From: an uncultured Ruminococcus sp.
GTDB lineage: Bacteria > Bacillota > Clostridia > Oscillospirales > Ruminococcaceae
NCBI GenBank assembly: GCA_947624295.1
Contig: CANQJV010000001.1
Location: 124,001-188,000 of the forward strand
Direction: 5' to 3'
DNA length: 64,000 bases
The notes beneath the pieces are model-generated. The model was not told the DNA's origin. It searched no databases and saw only the letters and a list, made by a program, of their open reading frames with translations. The translations under genes were made by a program, and so were the position numbers. Positions 34,157-44,100 of the stretch are shown piece after piece. The first letter of the stretch is position 1. Every line of letters starts with the position of its first letter.

Positions 34157-34576
34157 ATTGATTCTCCTTTATTTGATAAATTCTTTTACAATTTCGGCAA
34201 ATGAGTTCACTGCCCAATCATATGGAAATGAAGATGCTTTACAGTTTGTCTGGCATCATCTCCGCAATTGTTGATAAGCCTGTAACTCTCGATATTTTCA
34301 GCCTTTGCGATTTTCGATACAGCCTCGAATACTTTCGCAACAACTGCTGAATTTGTTTCGTCAATCTCATTCGCACAACAAATATGCTGTTTCGGAATGA
34401 CAAGGTAGTGAACATGTGCAATCGGTGCTATATCCTTGAAAGCGTACACAAATTCGTCATCGTATACTTTGACTGACGGGATTTCCCCGTTAATTATTTT
34501 ACAAAATAAACAGTCCATATTGATTCTTCTTTACTTAATAAATTCTTTTACAATTTCGGCAAATGAGTTCACTGCC
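33853..34576. repeat. 362-bp tandem duplication covering alaS tail and HIT gene
   Basis: Unit A (33853-34214) and unit B (34215-34576) align end to end with no gaps and about 13 mismatches. Each contains the last 14 codons of alaS, the spacer and the first ~100 codons of the HIT gene. The junction at 34214/34215 joins alaS sequence to HIT sequence. The divergence of about 3-4% shows the duplication is not brand new. Confidence 0.93.
34207..34518 (-). pseudogene. Truncated second copy of the HIT gene
   Basis: It matches the intact HIT protein through HLHFHMI, then reads GQ and stops where the duplicated alaS tail begins, so the last ~14 residues are missing. It keeps the triad histidines, but its ribosome site has changed from AAAGGAG to AAAGAAG. 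Substitutions include A16V, P34H and G89R. It may still be translated weakly from the alaS message; I regard it as a decaying duplicate. Confidence 0.75.
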
Positions 34577-37167
34577 TCATCTGTCTTTGCAATATCACCT
34601 ATACCTGCCATTGCGCTGTCAGGTCTGCCGCCGCCTTTACCGCCTGTAAGAGCAGATATTTTCTGTACAAGTTTCCCTGCGTGCAGACCTTTTTTCAATG
34701 CGCCTGCCGTGCATACGCAGTAAAGTGTACCTTTTCCGCCGTTTACGCCTGCGAAAAGTGCTGTTATATCGTCATTTCTGTCCTTTATACTGTCGCCCAT
34801 TTTACGGAGTGCATCAGGTAATGTGCCGTCCATTCTTGCGGAAACAACCTTGATTCCGTCCACATCAACTGCATTGTCGAACATTGCTGAAGTCTTTGCA
34901 TTCGCCATTTGCTGATTCAGGCTTTCAAGCTGTTTATCTTTCTCTTTGAGTTCAGCAGTTACAGATGCACATTTTTCAGGGAGTTCATTCACATTCGCAA
35001 GTTTAAGAGCTTTCGCCGATTTTACGATAGTATTCCTGTACTCGTTCAGCAATTCAAGAACACCTGTTCCTGTTACAGCCTCTATACGTCTTACGCCTGA
35101 TGCGACTGAATTTTCAGAAACTATCCTGAAAAGCCCTATTTGCGATGTATTTGCAATATGCGTACCTCCGCAGAATTCAATTGACTTATCAGCCGTCACA
35201 ACACGTACCGTAGCACCATATTTTTCGCCGAAAAGTGCCATTGCGCCAAGTTTTTTAGCCTCCTCAATAGGCATTTCAACCATTGTCACGTCTACAGCCT
35301 TCATAATCTCATCATTGACGAGTTTCTCTATTTTTGCGAGTTCTTCAGCTGTCAGCGCACTGAAATGATTGAAGTCAAAACGGCAGGCTTTTTCGTTTAC
35401 AAGCTGTCCTGCCTGATGAACGTGTTCGCCGAGTACCTGTCTGAGCGCATACTGTAGGAGATGTGCGGAAGTATGATTCCTCATAATAGACATTCTGCGT
35501 TCTTTGTCGATTTCAGCGTTGACTTTCATACCTTTGCGGAGAGTTCCCTCCGTAACAGATACGATATGCAGGAAATGACCCTCCGACTTGATTGTATCAG
35601 CAACAACTGCTGTTGATGAGCCGTCCGAAATCGTACCCGTATCACCGACTTGTCCGCCGCTTTCAGCGTAAAACGGAGTCTTATCAAGTACAATTACAAC
35701 ATCTTCGCCCTCGCTTGCTGATTCAACTTCCGTACTGTCCTTGTATATCGCCAGTATTTCAGCGTTTTCTGCTGTAAAATCAGTGTAACCTGTAAATATT
35801 GTTTTTGGAACGTCAACTTTTATGCTGTTATCTGCCCATGATGAACCTGCTTTTGCAAGGTGGTCTGCTTTTGCCTTTACACGCTGTTCCTGCGCAAGTT
35901 CATTGAATTTGTCAACATCTACTGTAATACCCTTTTCTTCGCATATTTCGATAGTCAGGTCAATCGGGAAACCGTATGTATCTGAGAGCTTAAACGCATT
36001 TTCACCCGCAAGAACTTTCTTATTTTGTCCGGAAAGTTCCGAAATAAAGCCGTTAAGGAGTTCAGTACCCTTGTCAACTGTTTTAGCGAATGCTTCTTCC
36101 TCAACGCCTATGATTTTCTTGATATAGTCACGTTTTTCGGCAAGTTCAGGGTATGCACCTGCATTTTCATTGATTACAGTGTCACATACTTCGCAAAGAA
36201 ACGGTCTGTTGATTCCGAGAAGTCTGCCGTGGCGTGATGCACGTCTCAAAAGACGGCGTAAAACGTAGCCTCTGCCTTCATTTGACGGCATAATTCCGTC
36301 GCCTACCATAAAAGTAGTACTTCTGATATGGTCAGTGATTACACGGAGCGAAACATCTGTTTTATCATCTTTTTTATACTCAACGCCTGCTATTTGCGAA
36401 ATATGTTTCATAATATTCTGTACGGTATCGACTTCAAAGATATTGTCAACATTCTGCATAACGCAGGCAAGCCTTTCAAGACCCATACCTGTATCAATAT
36501 TTTTGCTTGCCATTTCAGCGTAATTACCGTTACCGTCGCTGTCGAATTGGCTGAAAACGAGATTCCATATTTCGATGATATTATCCTTATCGCCCTCAGC
36601 CTCAAAACCTGCACGGTCAAGTTTCCTGCCGCCGCCTACACGGTCAAAATGTATTTCACTGCACGGTCCGCAAGGTCCTGAACCGTGTTCCCAGAAATTA
36701 TCCTTTTTACCGAGTCTGATAATTCTGTCGTGCGGTATACCGATATTTTTCTCCCATAACTGTTCAGCCTCGTCATCGCTTTCGTAAATAGTAATCCATA
36801 GACGGTCAGCAGGTATTTCAAGCACGCCCGTAAGAAATTCCCATGCCCATGCGATTGCATCAGGTTTGAAATAGTCGCCAAACGAAAAATTACCAAGCAT
36901 TTCAAAATAAGTACCGTGACGTGCAGTTTTACCTACACTCTCAATATCAGGCGTTCTGATACATTTCTGGCAAGTCGTAACTCTTAAGTTAGGCGGTACA
37001 GCTTGCCCGAGAAAATATTTTTTCAGAGGTGCCATACCCGAATTTATCAGGAGCAGACTTTTGTCGCCCTGCGGAACAAGTGAAGCACTTGCCATTCTTG
37101 TATGGTTTTTGCTCTCGAAAAATGATAGATATTTTTCACGAAGGTCATTAAGTCCTGTCCACTGCAT
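34531..37167 (-). CDS. alaS: Alanyl-tRNA synthetase
   Basis: Class II synthetase of 878 residues with the full domain set. The catalytic core holds FFESKNHTRMASASLVPQ and GMGLERLACVMQ. The editing domain has the zinc site HTSAHLLQYAL (about residue 563) and CGGTHIANTSQIG (about 665). The C-terminal coiled coil and DHHA1 domain (GGKGGGRPDSAMAG) follow. It has its own perfect promoter. No T-box is present in the ~100-nt leader, which instead has a tandem 27-bp repeat. The 3' end was copied in the HIT duplication. Confidence 0.97.
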   Translation of the reverse strand: MQWTGLNDLREKYLSFFESKNHTRMASASLVPQGDKSLLLINSGMAPLKKYFLGQAVPPNLRVTTCQKCIRTPDIESVGKTARHGTYFEMLGNFSFGDYFKPDAIAWAWEFLTGVLEIPADRLWITIYESDDEAEQLWEKNIGIPHDRIIRLGKKDNFWEHGSGPCGPCSEIHFDRVGGGRKLDRAGFEAEGDKDNIIEIWNLVFSQFDSDGNGNYAEMASKNIDTGMGLERLACVMQNVDNIFEVDTVQNIMKHISQIAGVEYKKDDKTDVSLRVITDHIRSTTFMVGDGIMPSNEGRGYVLRRLLRRASRHGRLLGINRPFLCEVCDTVINENAGAYPELAEKRDYIKKIIGVEEEAFAKTVDKGTELLNGFISELSGQNKKVLAGENAFKLSDTYGFPIDLTIEICEEKGITVDVDKFNELAQEQRVKAKADHLAKAGSSWADNSIKVDVPKTIFTGYTDFTAENAEILAIYKDSTEVESASEGEDVVIVLDKTPFYAESGGQVGDTGTISDGSSTAVVADTIKSEGHFLHIVSVTEGTLRKGMKVNAEIDKERRMSIMRNHTSAHLLQYALRQVLGEHVHQAGQLVNEKACRFDFNHFSALTAEELAKIEKLVNDEIMKAVDVTMVEMPIEEAKKLGAMALFGEKYGATVRVVTADKSIEFCGGTHIANTSQIGLFRIVSENSVASGVRRIEAVTGTGVLELLNEYRNTIVKSAKALKLANVNELPEKCASVTAELKEKDKQLESLNQQMANAKTSAMFDNAVDVDGIKVVSARMDGTLPDALRKMGDSIKDRNDDITALFAGVNGGKGTLYCVCTAGALKKGLHAGKLVQKISALTGGKGGGRPDSAMAGIGDIAKTDEAVNSFAEIVKEFIK

Positions 37168-37203
37168 ATTTATATTACTCCTTTTAACAATAAATAGTAA
37201 AAA

Positions 37204-37257
37204 TTATAACTACAGGCTAAATCGCCAAGTTTATAACTACAGGCTGAATCGCCGAGT
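37204..37257. repeat. Two tandem 27-bp repeats in the alaS leader
   Basis: Two copies (37204-37230 and 37231-37257) differ at two positions; each contains TAACTACAGGCTRAATCGCC. They lie between the alaS promoter and its start codon, so they are transcribed. Each copy can form a small GGC/GCC stem. They may be a binding site on DNA or RNA, or just a slippage duplication. Confidence 0.7.
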
Positions 37258-37272
37258 TTAGTGTACATTATT

Positions 37273-37301
37273 ATTATAGTGCTATTTACGGAAAATGTCA
37301 A
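37273..37301 (-). promoter_or_regulatory. Consensus sigma-A promoter of alaS
   Basis: Minus strand: -35 TTGACA (37296-37301), 17-bp spacer, -10 TATAAT (37273-37278), a perfect match. The predicted leader is about 100 nt long. Confidence 0.93.
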
Positions 37302-37307
37302 TAGTTT

Positions 37308-38897
37308 TCAAGAAAATTCCGTCATATTGTCTACAATTTCCCTGAATATTGGTGCAGCTGAATCATTCCCGTAACCGCCGTCCTCAACAAGTACAGTTAC
37401 AGCATATTTCGGGGAATCCGCAGGGAAAAATCCCGTAACCCACGCATTACAGAGTTCCTCACCGTTCTCGTCAAACCGTCCTGTTTGTGCCGTGGAAGTC
37501 TTTGCACCTGTACGGACATATTCCGAAACAGCATTTGAATTTTCATTATCATATACCGCTGAAATCATCAATTCACGGAGTTTTTTGGAGTTTTTCTCCG
37601 TCATTACCCTCGATTTCTGTAACGGCTTTTCATTGCCTACAGTTTCGCCGTCAATTGTCACACCTCGTATGAGCCGTAACATAGCAAGTTCACCGCCGTT
37701 TGCTATTGCACAAGTCATCTGATTTATCTGTAATGGTGTCGCTGTAAGTTTCCCCTGTCCAAACGAAAAATTGGCAAGTTCAGCAGGAACAAGAAGTTCA
37801 TCTACAGTAGGTAATACTCCGGCAGACGAAATCATTCCGGCACATAGGAAAATTTCCCTGCCAAACCCAAAAGAAAATGCAAGATTCCTGAAATCGGGTA
37901 TATCAAAGCAACTGCTCATTGAGATAAAGTAAGGATTACAGGAGTTTGTCATTGCATCTGTAAGACTTTGCACCCCGTGACCGTCTTTTTTATGGCAACT
38001 GAAATTCTGTCCGAACACATTGCAAGAACCTGTACAATTGTACATATACCCCGAAAAATCGCAATTCATAGCTTCGCACGCCGTAACGAGCTTGAAAATC
38101 GAACCAACGCTGTACGAATACAATGCACGGTTTATCATGGGACTTCTTTCGTCCGTGAGTGCTGATGATATATCTTGCACATCATAGTCAGGGAAACTCG
38201 CTAACCCCAATATTTCGCCGTTTTCCACGTCCGAAACAACTACTGCTCCTTTTTCGGCATTTTTCCCTGCTGTTTCACATATCTGCTGTATATCACTGTC
38301 AATCGTAGTCACAACGCCTGTTATCTGCTTTTTACTCCTCGTAACAGTTTTACCCTCACCTATGAGAATATGCCCGAAACCGTCCGTTGAATAAGTAACA
38401 CTGTTCTCCATATTCCCCGAACGCAAAAGCATTTCATAGGCGTACTCAATCCCTGATGCGCCTTTGCCGTCCGATAAATAGCCGATAATATGCGGAGCAA
38501 TATTTTCATTGTACCGTTCGGGTATCTCGAAAAATGTCACTCCTGCTGAATCGGTACACTTTTTACTGCACTCAAATGCAAATGGTAAACCCTTGTTATA
38601 ATTCACAATAAACGACGTTTTATCAACAGCAATACTGCACATTTCGTCAAAATCCACAAAATCAGGTACAATTACAGCTATTATTTTTGATACGGAATTA
38701 GTCAGCGGTGTGAAATTCCTGTCGTATATTGTTCCCTCGCTGTCGCCTGCATTTATTGTGACAAATGAATTTTCTCGTGCTGTTTCAACGTATTTTCTCT
38801 CATACGATAGCTTGAAATAATTCAGGGATAAGCCGAAAAATACAAGAAAAAACACTGATACAATGAAAATTATCCTATGTTCGCATTTTCTGCGCAA
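37308..38897 (-). CDS. Class B penicillin-binding protein (PBP2/SpoVD-like transpeptidase)
   Basis: Membrane-anchored D,D-transpeptidase for peptidoglycan cross-linking. One N-terminal helix (about residues 8-28) is followed by a PBP dimerisation domain and a transpeptidase domain with intact motifs: SIFK (YSVGSIFKLV, about 265-275), SCN (TNSCNPYF) and KTS (GAKTSTAQTG). It therefore contrasts with the dead carboxypeptidase homologue at 15510. The start is TTG 38897, because GAGGTGA lies just before it; upstream in-frame codons have no ribosome site. 529 residues, on the short side for the class and without PASTA domains. Confidence 0.9.
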   Translation of the reverse strand: MRRKCEHRIIFIVSVFFLVFFGLSLNYFKLSYERKYVETARENSFVTINAGDSEGTIYDRNFTPLTNSVSKIIAVIVPDFVDFDEMCSIAVDKTSFIVNYNKGLPFAFECSKKCTDSAGVTFFEIPERYNENIAPHIIGYLSDGKGASGIEYAYEMLLRSGNMENSVTYSTDGFGHILIGEGKTVTRSKKQITGVVTTIDSDIQQICETAGKNAEKGAVVVSDVENGEILGLASFPDYDVQDISSALTDERSPMINRALYSYSVGSIFKLVTACEAMNCDFSGYMYNCTGSCNVFGQNFSCHKKDGHGVQSLTDAMTNSCNPYFISMSSCFDIPDFRNLAFSFGFGREIFLCAGMISSAGVLPTVDELLVPAELANFSFGQGKLTATPLQINQMTCAIANGGELAMLRLIRGVTIDGETVGNEKPLQKSRVMTEKNSKKLRELMISAVYDNENSNAVSEYVRTGAKTSTAQTGRFDENGEELCNAWVTGFFPADSPKYAVTVLVEDGGYGNDSAAPIFREIVDNMTEFS

Positions 38898-38973
38898 AAA
38901 AATCACCTCATGGTTTATACTAAACTCTTTTGCAACTGTAACAACAAAGTTTAGTATATTATTCCACAAAGTG

Positions 38974-39031
38974 ATAATTTTATACTTATTAAAGAATAAG
39001 TTATAATTTTATACTTATTCAAGAATAATTG
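38974..39031. repeat. Two tandem 29-bp repeats at the end of dtd
   Basis: Copies at 38974-39002 and 39003-39031 share 26 of 29 bases (core TTTTATACTTATT). The second copy includes the last five codons and stop of dtd. Each has a short AATAAGT inverted repeat. The remainder of 38898-39014 has no gene. Confidence 0.7.
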
Positions 39032-39449
39032 TAAAAGGTCCGTCATTTTCAAGAGTGACCTTCATATCAGCTCCGAAAATCCCCGTTTCAACGTGTTTTC
39101 CCTTGTTTCTTAAACAGTCGGCAAAATAATTATACAGATATTCTGCTTTATCAGGTTTCCCTGCCTTGACGAAACTCGGACGATTCCCGTGACTGCAATC
39201 AGCGTAGAGCGTGAATTGCGATACAACAAGAATTTCACCGTCTACATCACTAAGCGAAAGATTTGTTTTACCGTTTCCGTCCGGGAAAATCCTCAACTTA
39301 ATTATCTTATCCGCAAGCCGTCTGCAATCGTCCTCTGTATCCTCGTCAGACACTCCGAACAAAATAAGATAGCCTTTGTTTATTTTGCCACATATTTCGC
39401 CGTCAACAACTACACTCGCTGAATTTACTCTCTGCAATACTATTTTCAT
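39015..39449 (-). CDS. dtd: D-aminoacyl-tRNA deacylase
   Basis: A 144-residue enzyme that hydrolyses D-amino acids mischarged on t[20 protein letters not shown] (about residues 78-94) holds the SQxT active-site motif, and NDGPFT (about 135-140) is the Gly-cisPro-type motif region of the DTD family. Start and length are typical. It lies 7 bp after the GH42 gene. Confidence 0.96.
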   Translation of the reverse strand: MKIVLQRVNSASVVVDGEICGKINKGYLILFGVSDEDTEDDCRRLADKIIKLRIFPDGNGKTNLSLSDVDGEILVVSQFTLYADCSHGNRPSFVKAGKPDKAEYLYNYFADCLRNKGKHVETGIFGADMKVTLENDGPFTIILE

Positions 39450-39456
39450 AATCCGC

Positions 39457-41427
39457 CTACTTCCTTACAATATCAACTTCAAACGGTCTTAATTCAAGCC
39501 TGTCTTTTCCTGCTGAACTTATTACACTGTACATAGGTTTCGGCAAGGGAATAGACACGGAACTTTCGGAATTGTTAAAAAAACAAATATATTCTTCTGT
39601 TCCGTCAGTACGTGTTGTGACTTCCACACCTCTCGGTAAACCTTTCAGTTTCGGGATTCGTGTCTGCATCATAAGATTCGAGGCGAAATTTTCATAGAAA
39701 TCGGCGTGACATACAGTGCCTACGTAATACACAACGCCATTGCAATACCTGTTCAGCGTTACAGCAGGCATTGACCAATATTCACCGCTGCTGTATTCCG
39801 CATAAGCCTTTGCCGTTTTCAGCCTCAGAATATCGCACCATTGCGTGCAGGCGAACTCATTCCCTGCGAAATCCCTGATTGTCTGCACGTGATTTCCTAT
39901 AGCATCGTACTCTGTAATTTCAGCCCCGACGAGTTCCTTGAAAACAGTCGGCAAACTGTCCATTATGCAGTTATTATTTGAATCTTTTACGCCTGTTCTA
40001 TTAGTTAGTACTAATGTTCCGCCATTTATGACGTACCTGTATATATTTTCAGTTTCACGTTTGTGATTTACGAACAGCGACGGTGCAATTACGAGTTTAT
40101 ACCTTGTTAAATCTGAATCAGGCGATATTACATCGATATTCGCACCAAAATGCGTAAAAGCTGAATGAAATGCTTTTAATTGGTGCATATAACTGAAATT
40201 TTCAGTTTGTGGCTGATATTCGAGAGCTTTTTCTGATTCAGGGGAATAGAGAATAGCAATATCAGATAAAATCATAGTATTATCAATCACATTCAACTGT
40301 TCTGCACGTTTACACAATTCCGAAAATTCAAAGAAACGTCTGTTCGGGACGTTACTATGGTCCAATATCCCGTGATTGAACTGCTCCGCACCCGTGAGAG
40401 CTGTCCTCCACCTGAAGTGCAATACCATATCTGCACCGTGTATCATTGCTTGTAACGAGTACCCCATAAGCATACCCGATTTCAGGGAATGCGACATCGG
40501 AAACCAACCGCCTGTCTGACCGCTTAACTGTTCCATTACCCAGAAATGCTTTTCCTTAATTCCACGCATCAAATCAAGATAAAATGCGTGCGAATAGTAC
40601 ACGTCATTATTATCGGGTATTGTCACCGGAGGATAGTTATTATATGAAACAAAATCAAGCAAATCATATAATTCATAGAAATTCGGCGTATTTCCGGTGA
40701 AACTTGCATTAGTTGTGACGGGTATTTTCGGACAATATTTTTTCACAACAAGCATCATTTCCTTAACAAAATCAGAAATTGAAAACGATGTAAAGCGATA
40801 CCATTCGAGATACAGTGACGGATTCTGCCATGATTCGGGGTAATCTGTCGGCGGTTGTATCTGCGATATATCACTGTATTCCCCGCTCCATACGCTGTTG
40901 CCGAATACTCTGTTTATTTCTTTAACAGTACCGTATTTTTCAGTAAGCCACTCACGGAATTTATTTTTACACACGTCACAAGTGCATTGATACGCACGTA
41001 CTTCGTTATCAACCTGCCACGCAACAACGGTTGTATTCATAGAATAATGCCTCACGAGTTCATCAGCCATTCTATACGCATAATTTCTGAATACAGGGGA
41101 ATTTACGCACCTATGCCCTCTTATTCCTAACTGTACCTTATTCCCGTCAAGCCCTGTACGGATTATTTCTGGGTGTTTACTGTAAAGCCACAAAGGCGGA
41201 CAATTTGTCGGGATTCCCATTACTATTTTTATCGAATAACGTGCAAATATGTTGACAACTTTATCAAGTTGTGAAAAATCAAATTCTCCGTCAGCAGGTT
41301 CTATCCCTGACCACATAAATTCGCCGATTCGTACAATTTTTACGCCTGTTCTCGCCATTATTCCGGCATCTTTCTCCCATAATGAACTATCCCATTGTTC
41401 AGGGTAATAGTCAACGCCAATTCTCAT
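39457..41427 (-). CDS. Glycoside hydrolase family 42 beta-galactosidase
   Basis: A cytoplasmic 656-residue enzyme without signal peptide. [12 protein letters not shown] opens the TIM barrel. The acid/base Glu is in AWQVDNEV (about residue 143) and the nucleophile Glu in WVMEQLSGQ (about 303). A Cys cluster, CTCDVC plus an earlier Cys, fits the zinc site seen in many GH42 enzymes. Trimerisation and C-terminal beta domains follow. It probably cleaves beta-galactosides from plant or milk glycans after import. Grouped with dtd and a phosphatase gene with short gaps. Confidence 0.93.
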   Translation of the reverse strand: MRIGVDYYPEQWDSSLWEKDAGIMARTGVKIVRIGEFMWSGIEPADGEFDFSQLDKVVNIFARYSIKIVMGIPTNCPPLWLYSKHPEIIRTGLDGNKVQLGIRGHRCVNSPVFRNYAYRMADELVRHYSMNTTVVAWQVDNEVRAYQCTCDVCKNKFREWLTEKYGTVKEINRVFGNSVWSGEYSDISQIQPPTDYPESWQNPSLYLEWYRFTSFSISDFVKEMMLVVKKYCPKIPVTTNASFTGNTPNFYELYDLLDFVSYNNYPPVTIPDNNDVYYSHAFYLDLMRGIKEKHFWVMEQLSGQTGGWFPMSHSLKSGMLMGYSLQAMIHGADMVLHFRWRTALTGAEQFNHGILDHSNVPNRRFFEFSELCKRAEQLNVIDNTMILSDIAILYSPESEKALEYQPQTENFSYMHQLKAFHSAFTHFGANIDVISPDSDLTRYKLVIAPSLFVNHKRETENIYRYVINGGTLVLTNRTGVKDSNNNCIMDSLPTVFKELVGAEITEYDAIGNHVQTIRDFAGNEFACTQWCDILRLKTAKAYAEYSSGEYWSMPAVTLNRYCNGVVYYVGTVCHADFYENFASNLMMQTRIPKLKGLPRGVEVTTRTDGTEEYICFFNNSESSVSIPLPKPMYSVISSAGKDRLELRPFEVDIVRK

Positions 41428-41439
41428 AATTCACCTCTG

Positions 41440-41973
41440 TTAAATATTATACTCAATAAGCTGACAATTCCCCATAAACCAATTACTATACTGTTCAGTT
41501 GTCATATTGTTGAAATAAGTTTCTATTAAACGGCATATTCCGCCGTGACTTACAAGCAGTATATTTTTATCTCTGTATTTCGCTGTAATTTCGTCAAGAA
41601 AATTATATACCCTATGACTTACCTGTAACACCGATTCGCCTGTATTCCCCATTTTAACCGCAAATTCACGTTTATTTTCAGCAAATCCCTCTGTAAAACG
41701 TGATTTACCCTCGTATTCGCCGTAATCCCATTCTTTCAGCCTGTTATCCGTAATGATTTCAAGTCCGCACCTGTCCGCAATTGATTTTGCAGTTTGTTGA
41801 GCACGCATCATAGGTGACGAAATAATCAAATCGATGTCAATTTTCTCAATTTCCTCCGCAAGCTGAATTGCCTGTTTTTCGCCTGTTTCGTTAAGCGGAA
41901 TATCAGTAATGCCGAGTATAAGCTCCTGTTTATTGTAATCAGTCTGCCCGTGACGTGTTGAATAAATTTTCAT
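41440..41973 (-). CDS. Histidine phosphatase family protein
   Basis: A 177-residue member of the phosphoglycerate-mutase-like histidine phosphatases. The catalytic RHGQT is at residues 7-11, the second catalytic His in LVSHGG (about 138-143), and an acidic residue in LKEWDYGEYEG. The substrate is unknown; close relatives include CobC-type and small-sugar-phosphate phosphatases. Its start overlaps the end of recN by 4 bp. Confidence 0.88.
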   Translation of the reverse strand: MKIYSTRHGQTDYNKQELILGITDIPLNETGEKQAIQLAEEIEKIDIDLIISSPMMRAQQTAKSIADRCGLEIITDNRLKEWDYGEYEGKSRFTEGFAENKREFAVKMGNTGESVLQVSHRVYNFLDEITAKYRDKNILLVSHGGICRLIETYFNNMTTEQYSNWFMGNCQLIEYNI

Positions 41974-43631
41974 ATACTTTCCGCCTTTCTCAATTCTTCC
42001 TCTGCCGTTTTCAACATAAGACTGCTTGGATTTTCACCGCCCATAATACGTGCAATTTCAGCTGTTCTGCCGTTGAAATCAAGTTGTGTGACGCTTGTTT
42101 CGGTACGGTCACCGATGATTTTCTTTTCAATCATAAGGTGATTATCCGCCATTACTGCGATTTGCGAGAGATGAGTAACACATATAACTTGTCTTACTTT
42201 ACCTATTTCACGTAATTTTATACCGATTTTCTGAGCAGCTTTTCCGCTTACGCCCGTATCGATTTCATCAAATATCATTGTATCTATACTGTCACTGTCC
42301 GCAATTACGCTTTTCAAGGCAAGCATTATCCTCGAAAGTTCACCGCCTGATGCTATTTTCGCAATCGGTTTAGGTTCTTCGCCCTTATTCGCCGATATAA
42401 GAAATTCAACCGTATCCATTCCGTTTACAGTGAGTTTGCCTTTTTCGTGGCGTACAGCTAACACCGTCCCCGACATATTGAGAAATTCGAGTTCAGCAGT
42501 AACACGTTTTATAAATGTTTGCGCTGTTTCCTCACGGTAATCATAAAGTGCCTTAGCCTGTTCAGTGACTTTGTGTAAAAGTTCCTCACGTTTTTCAGTG
42601 AGTTCGTTTATTTCGCTGTCATTGTTCTCAAGTTGAGTTATTTCACCACAAGCATCATTGTACATTTTGACGAGTTCGGTGCAGTCAGCCATATATTTTC
42701 TTTTAAGTTTATTTATTGAATTAAGTCTGTCTTTCAGGTATTCGAGCCTTTGCCCGTCAAGTTCAGCTTTATCCGCTACTTTTTCGAGTTCATTCGCAAT
42801 ATCGGCAAGTTCAATTTCGACTGCCGAAAGACGTTCATAAAGTGATGCGATTTCAGGGGAATCGTCAGAAAACGAGGATATTTCGTTTTCAGCTGAAGCT
42901 ATCATATCATTCGCCGTATCTTCGCCTATAATAGCGGAAACTGCATTTTTTATCGCAATAACGGCACTTTCGGAATTTTTAGCGATATTGTACTCCTGTT
43001 CAAGTTCATCGTCCTCACCTTCTGAAAGTTCCAGAACGCCTATATCTTCGATGACCTCATTGAGATACAGCACACGTTCCCGTTTACTTTTCTCCAGCTT
43101 TTTCAATTCACCAAGACGGCGAGCTGTATTCTGCAATTCACGGAAAGTCTGCCTGTATTCGTTCAGAAGCGTATCATTTCCGCCGAAACTGTCAAGGATA
43201 CTGAGATGTTTTTCGCTGTCAAGAAGTATCTGATTATCGTGTTGCCCGTGAATATTTATCATCATACAGCCGATTTCTTTCAGTACAGAGGCGGAAGAAG
43301 TCCTGCCGTTTATTCTTGCAACACTCCTGCCGTCCGCACTTATTTCACGAGTTACTGTTATTTCGTCATTTTCGTAATCTATACCGAGTTCATTCAGTTT
43401 TGTTTTCACTTCCTCCGAAAGATTAACAAAAAGTGCTGTAATAACTGCTTTTTCGCAGCCTGTCCTGACGATGTCCTTACTGCACCGCTGTCCGAGAACG
43501 GCATTTATTCCGTTTATGAGAATTGATTTTCCTGCACCCGTTTCACCTGTAAAAATATTTAATTTATCGGCAAGCGGTATTACAGCCTCTTTTATAACCG
43601 CAAGATTTTTAATATAAATCTCTTTTAACAT
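41970..43631 (-). CDS. recN: DNA repair protein RecN
   Basis: SMC-like ATPase acting early in double-strand break repair. Walker A TGETGAGKSILI is at about residues 29-40. Long coiled-coil arms follow (about 160-360), then the signature and Walker B near IASGGELSRIMLALK and TMIFDEIDTGVSG. I start it at ATG 43631 (MLKEIYIKNLAVIKEA), where family homology begins; the upstream frame is unrelated sequence inside argR. The ribosome site is weak. Length 553 is normal. Confidence 0.95.
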   Translation of the reverse strand: MLKEIYIKNLAVIKEAVIPLADKLNIFTGETGAGKSILINGINAVLGQRCSKDIVRTGCEKAVITALFVNLSEEVKTKLNELGIDYENDEITVTREISADGRSVARINGRTSSASVLKEIGCMMINIHGQHDNQILLDSEKHLSILDSFGGNDTLLNEYRQTFRELQNTARRLGELKKLEKSKRERVLYLNEVIEDIGVLELSEGEDDELEQEYNIAKNSESAVIAIKNAVSAIIGEDTANDMIASAENEISSFSDDSPEIASLYERLSAVEIELADIANELEKVADKAELDGQRLEYLKDRLNSINKLKRKYMADCTELVKMYNDACGEITQLENNDSEINELTEKREELLHKVTEQAKALYDYREETAQTFIKRVTAELEFLNMSGTVLAVRHEKGKLTVNGMDTVEFLISANKGEEPKPIAKIASGGELSRIMLALKSVIADSDSIDTMIFDEIDTGVSGKAAQKIGIKLREIGKVRQVICVTHLSQIAVMADNHLMIEKKIIGDRTETSVTQLDFNGRTAEIARIMGGENPSSLMLKTAEEELRKAESI

Positions 43632-43644
43632 CTGGATAAATTCC

Positions 43645-44088
43645 CTACTTTCCGTTGAAAATCTCACTTCTGAACTTCTTTGCAATTTTTTTTGCATCAT
43701 TTTCGCTGCGTGTGAGGATAAAAATTGTATCATCGCCTGCAATAGTACCAACGATACCGTCGTGTTTCACTGAATCTATAGCGGCACACGTACCTTGTGC
43801 CATACCTGCACGGCATTTCAGCACGATGATATTCAAAGCGTAGTCAACATCTGTAACAGCTTCCTCGAAAATACTTTTTTCTTCCGCAACAGTCGCCGGT
43901 AAAGTATACCTGTTGATACCTTTTTCGTCACGTTGTTTCACAAGCGAAAGATGTTGAATATCCCGTGACAATGTTGCCTGAGTTGTACTGATACCTCTTT
44001 CCGCAAGAAGTTCAATAAGCATTTCCTGTGTTGTCACTGCGTTTTCAGCTATGATTTCAAGAATAGCTTCATGTCTTTGATTTTTCAT
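43645..44088 (-). CDS. argR: Arginine repressor ArgR
   Basis: A 147-residue regulator. The N-terminal winged helix (residues 1-70) includes QATLSRDIQHLSLVK; the C-terminal oligomerisation and arginine-binding domain has GTIAGDDTIFILT (about 118-130). It controls arginine metabolism genes. In clostridia it typically sits between nadK and recN, as here, 12 bp after nadK. Confidence 0.96.
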   Translation of the reverse strand: MKNQRHEAILEIIAENAVTTQEMLIELLAERGISTTQATLSRDIQHLSLVKQRDEKGINRYTLPATVAEEKSIFEEAVTDVDYALNIIVLKCRAGMAQGTCAAIDSVKHDGIVGTIAGDDTIFILTRSENDAKKIAKKFRSEIFNGK

Positions 44089-44100
44089 ATATTCACCTGA

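Noticed and set aside
36636-36905. 89-codon frame inside alaS
   Set aside because: Same strand but a different frame over conserved alaS sequence; a shadow frame.
37168-37307. T-box riboswitch upstream of alaS
   Set aside because: The leader is only about 100 nt and has no T-box sequence, specifier stem or terminator/antiterminator pair.
43631-43751. N-terminal extension of RecN
   Set aside because: The extra 40 codons fall inside argR in another frame and have no RecN homology.
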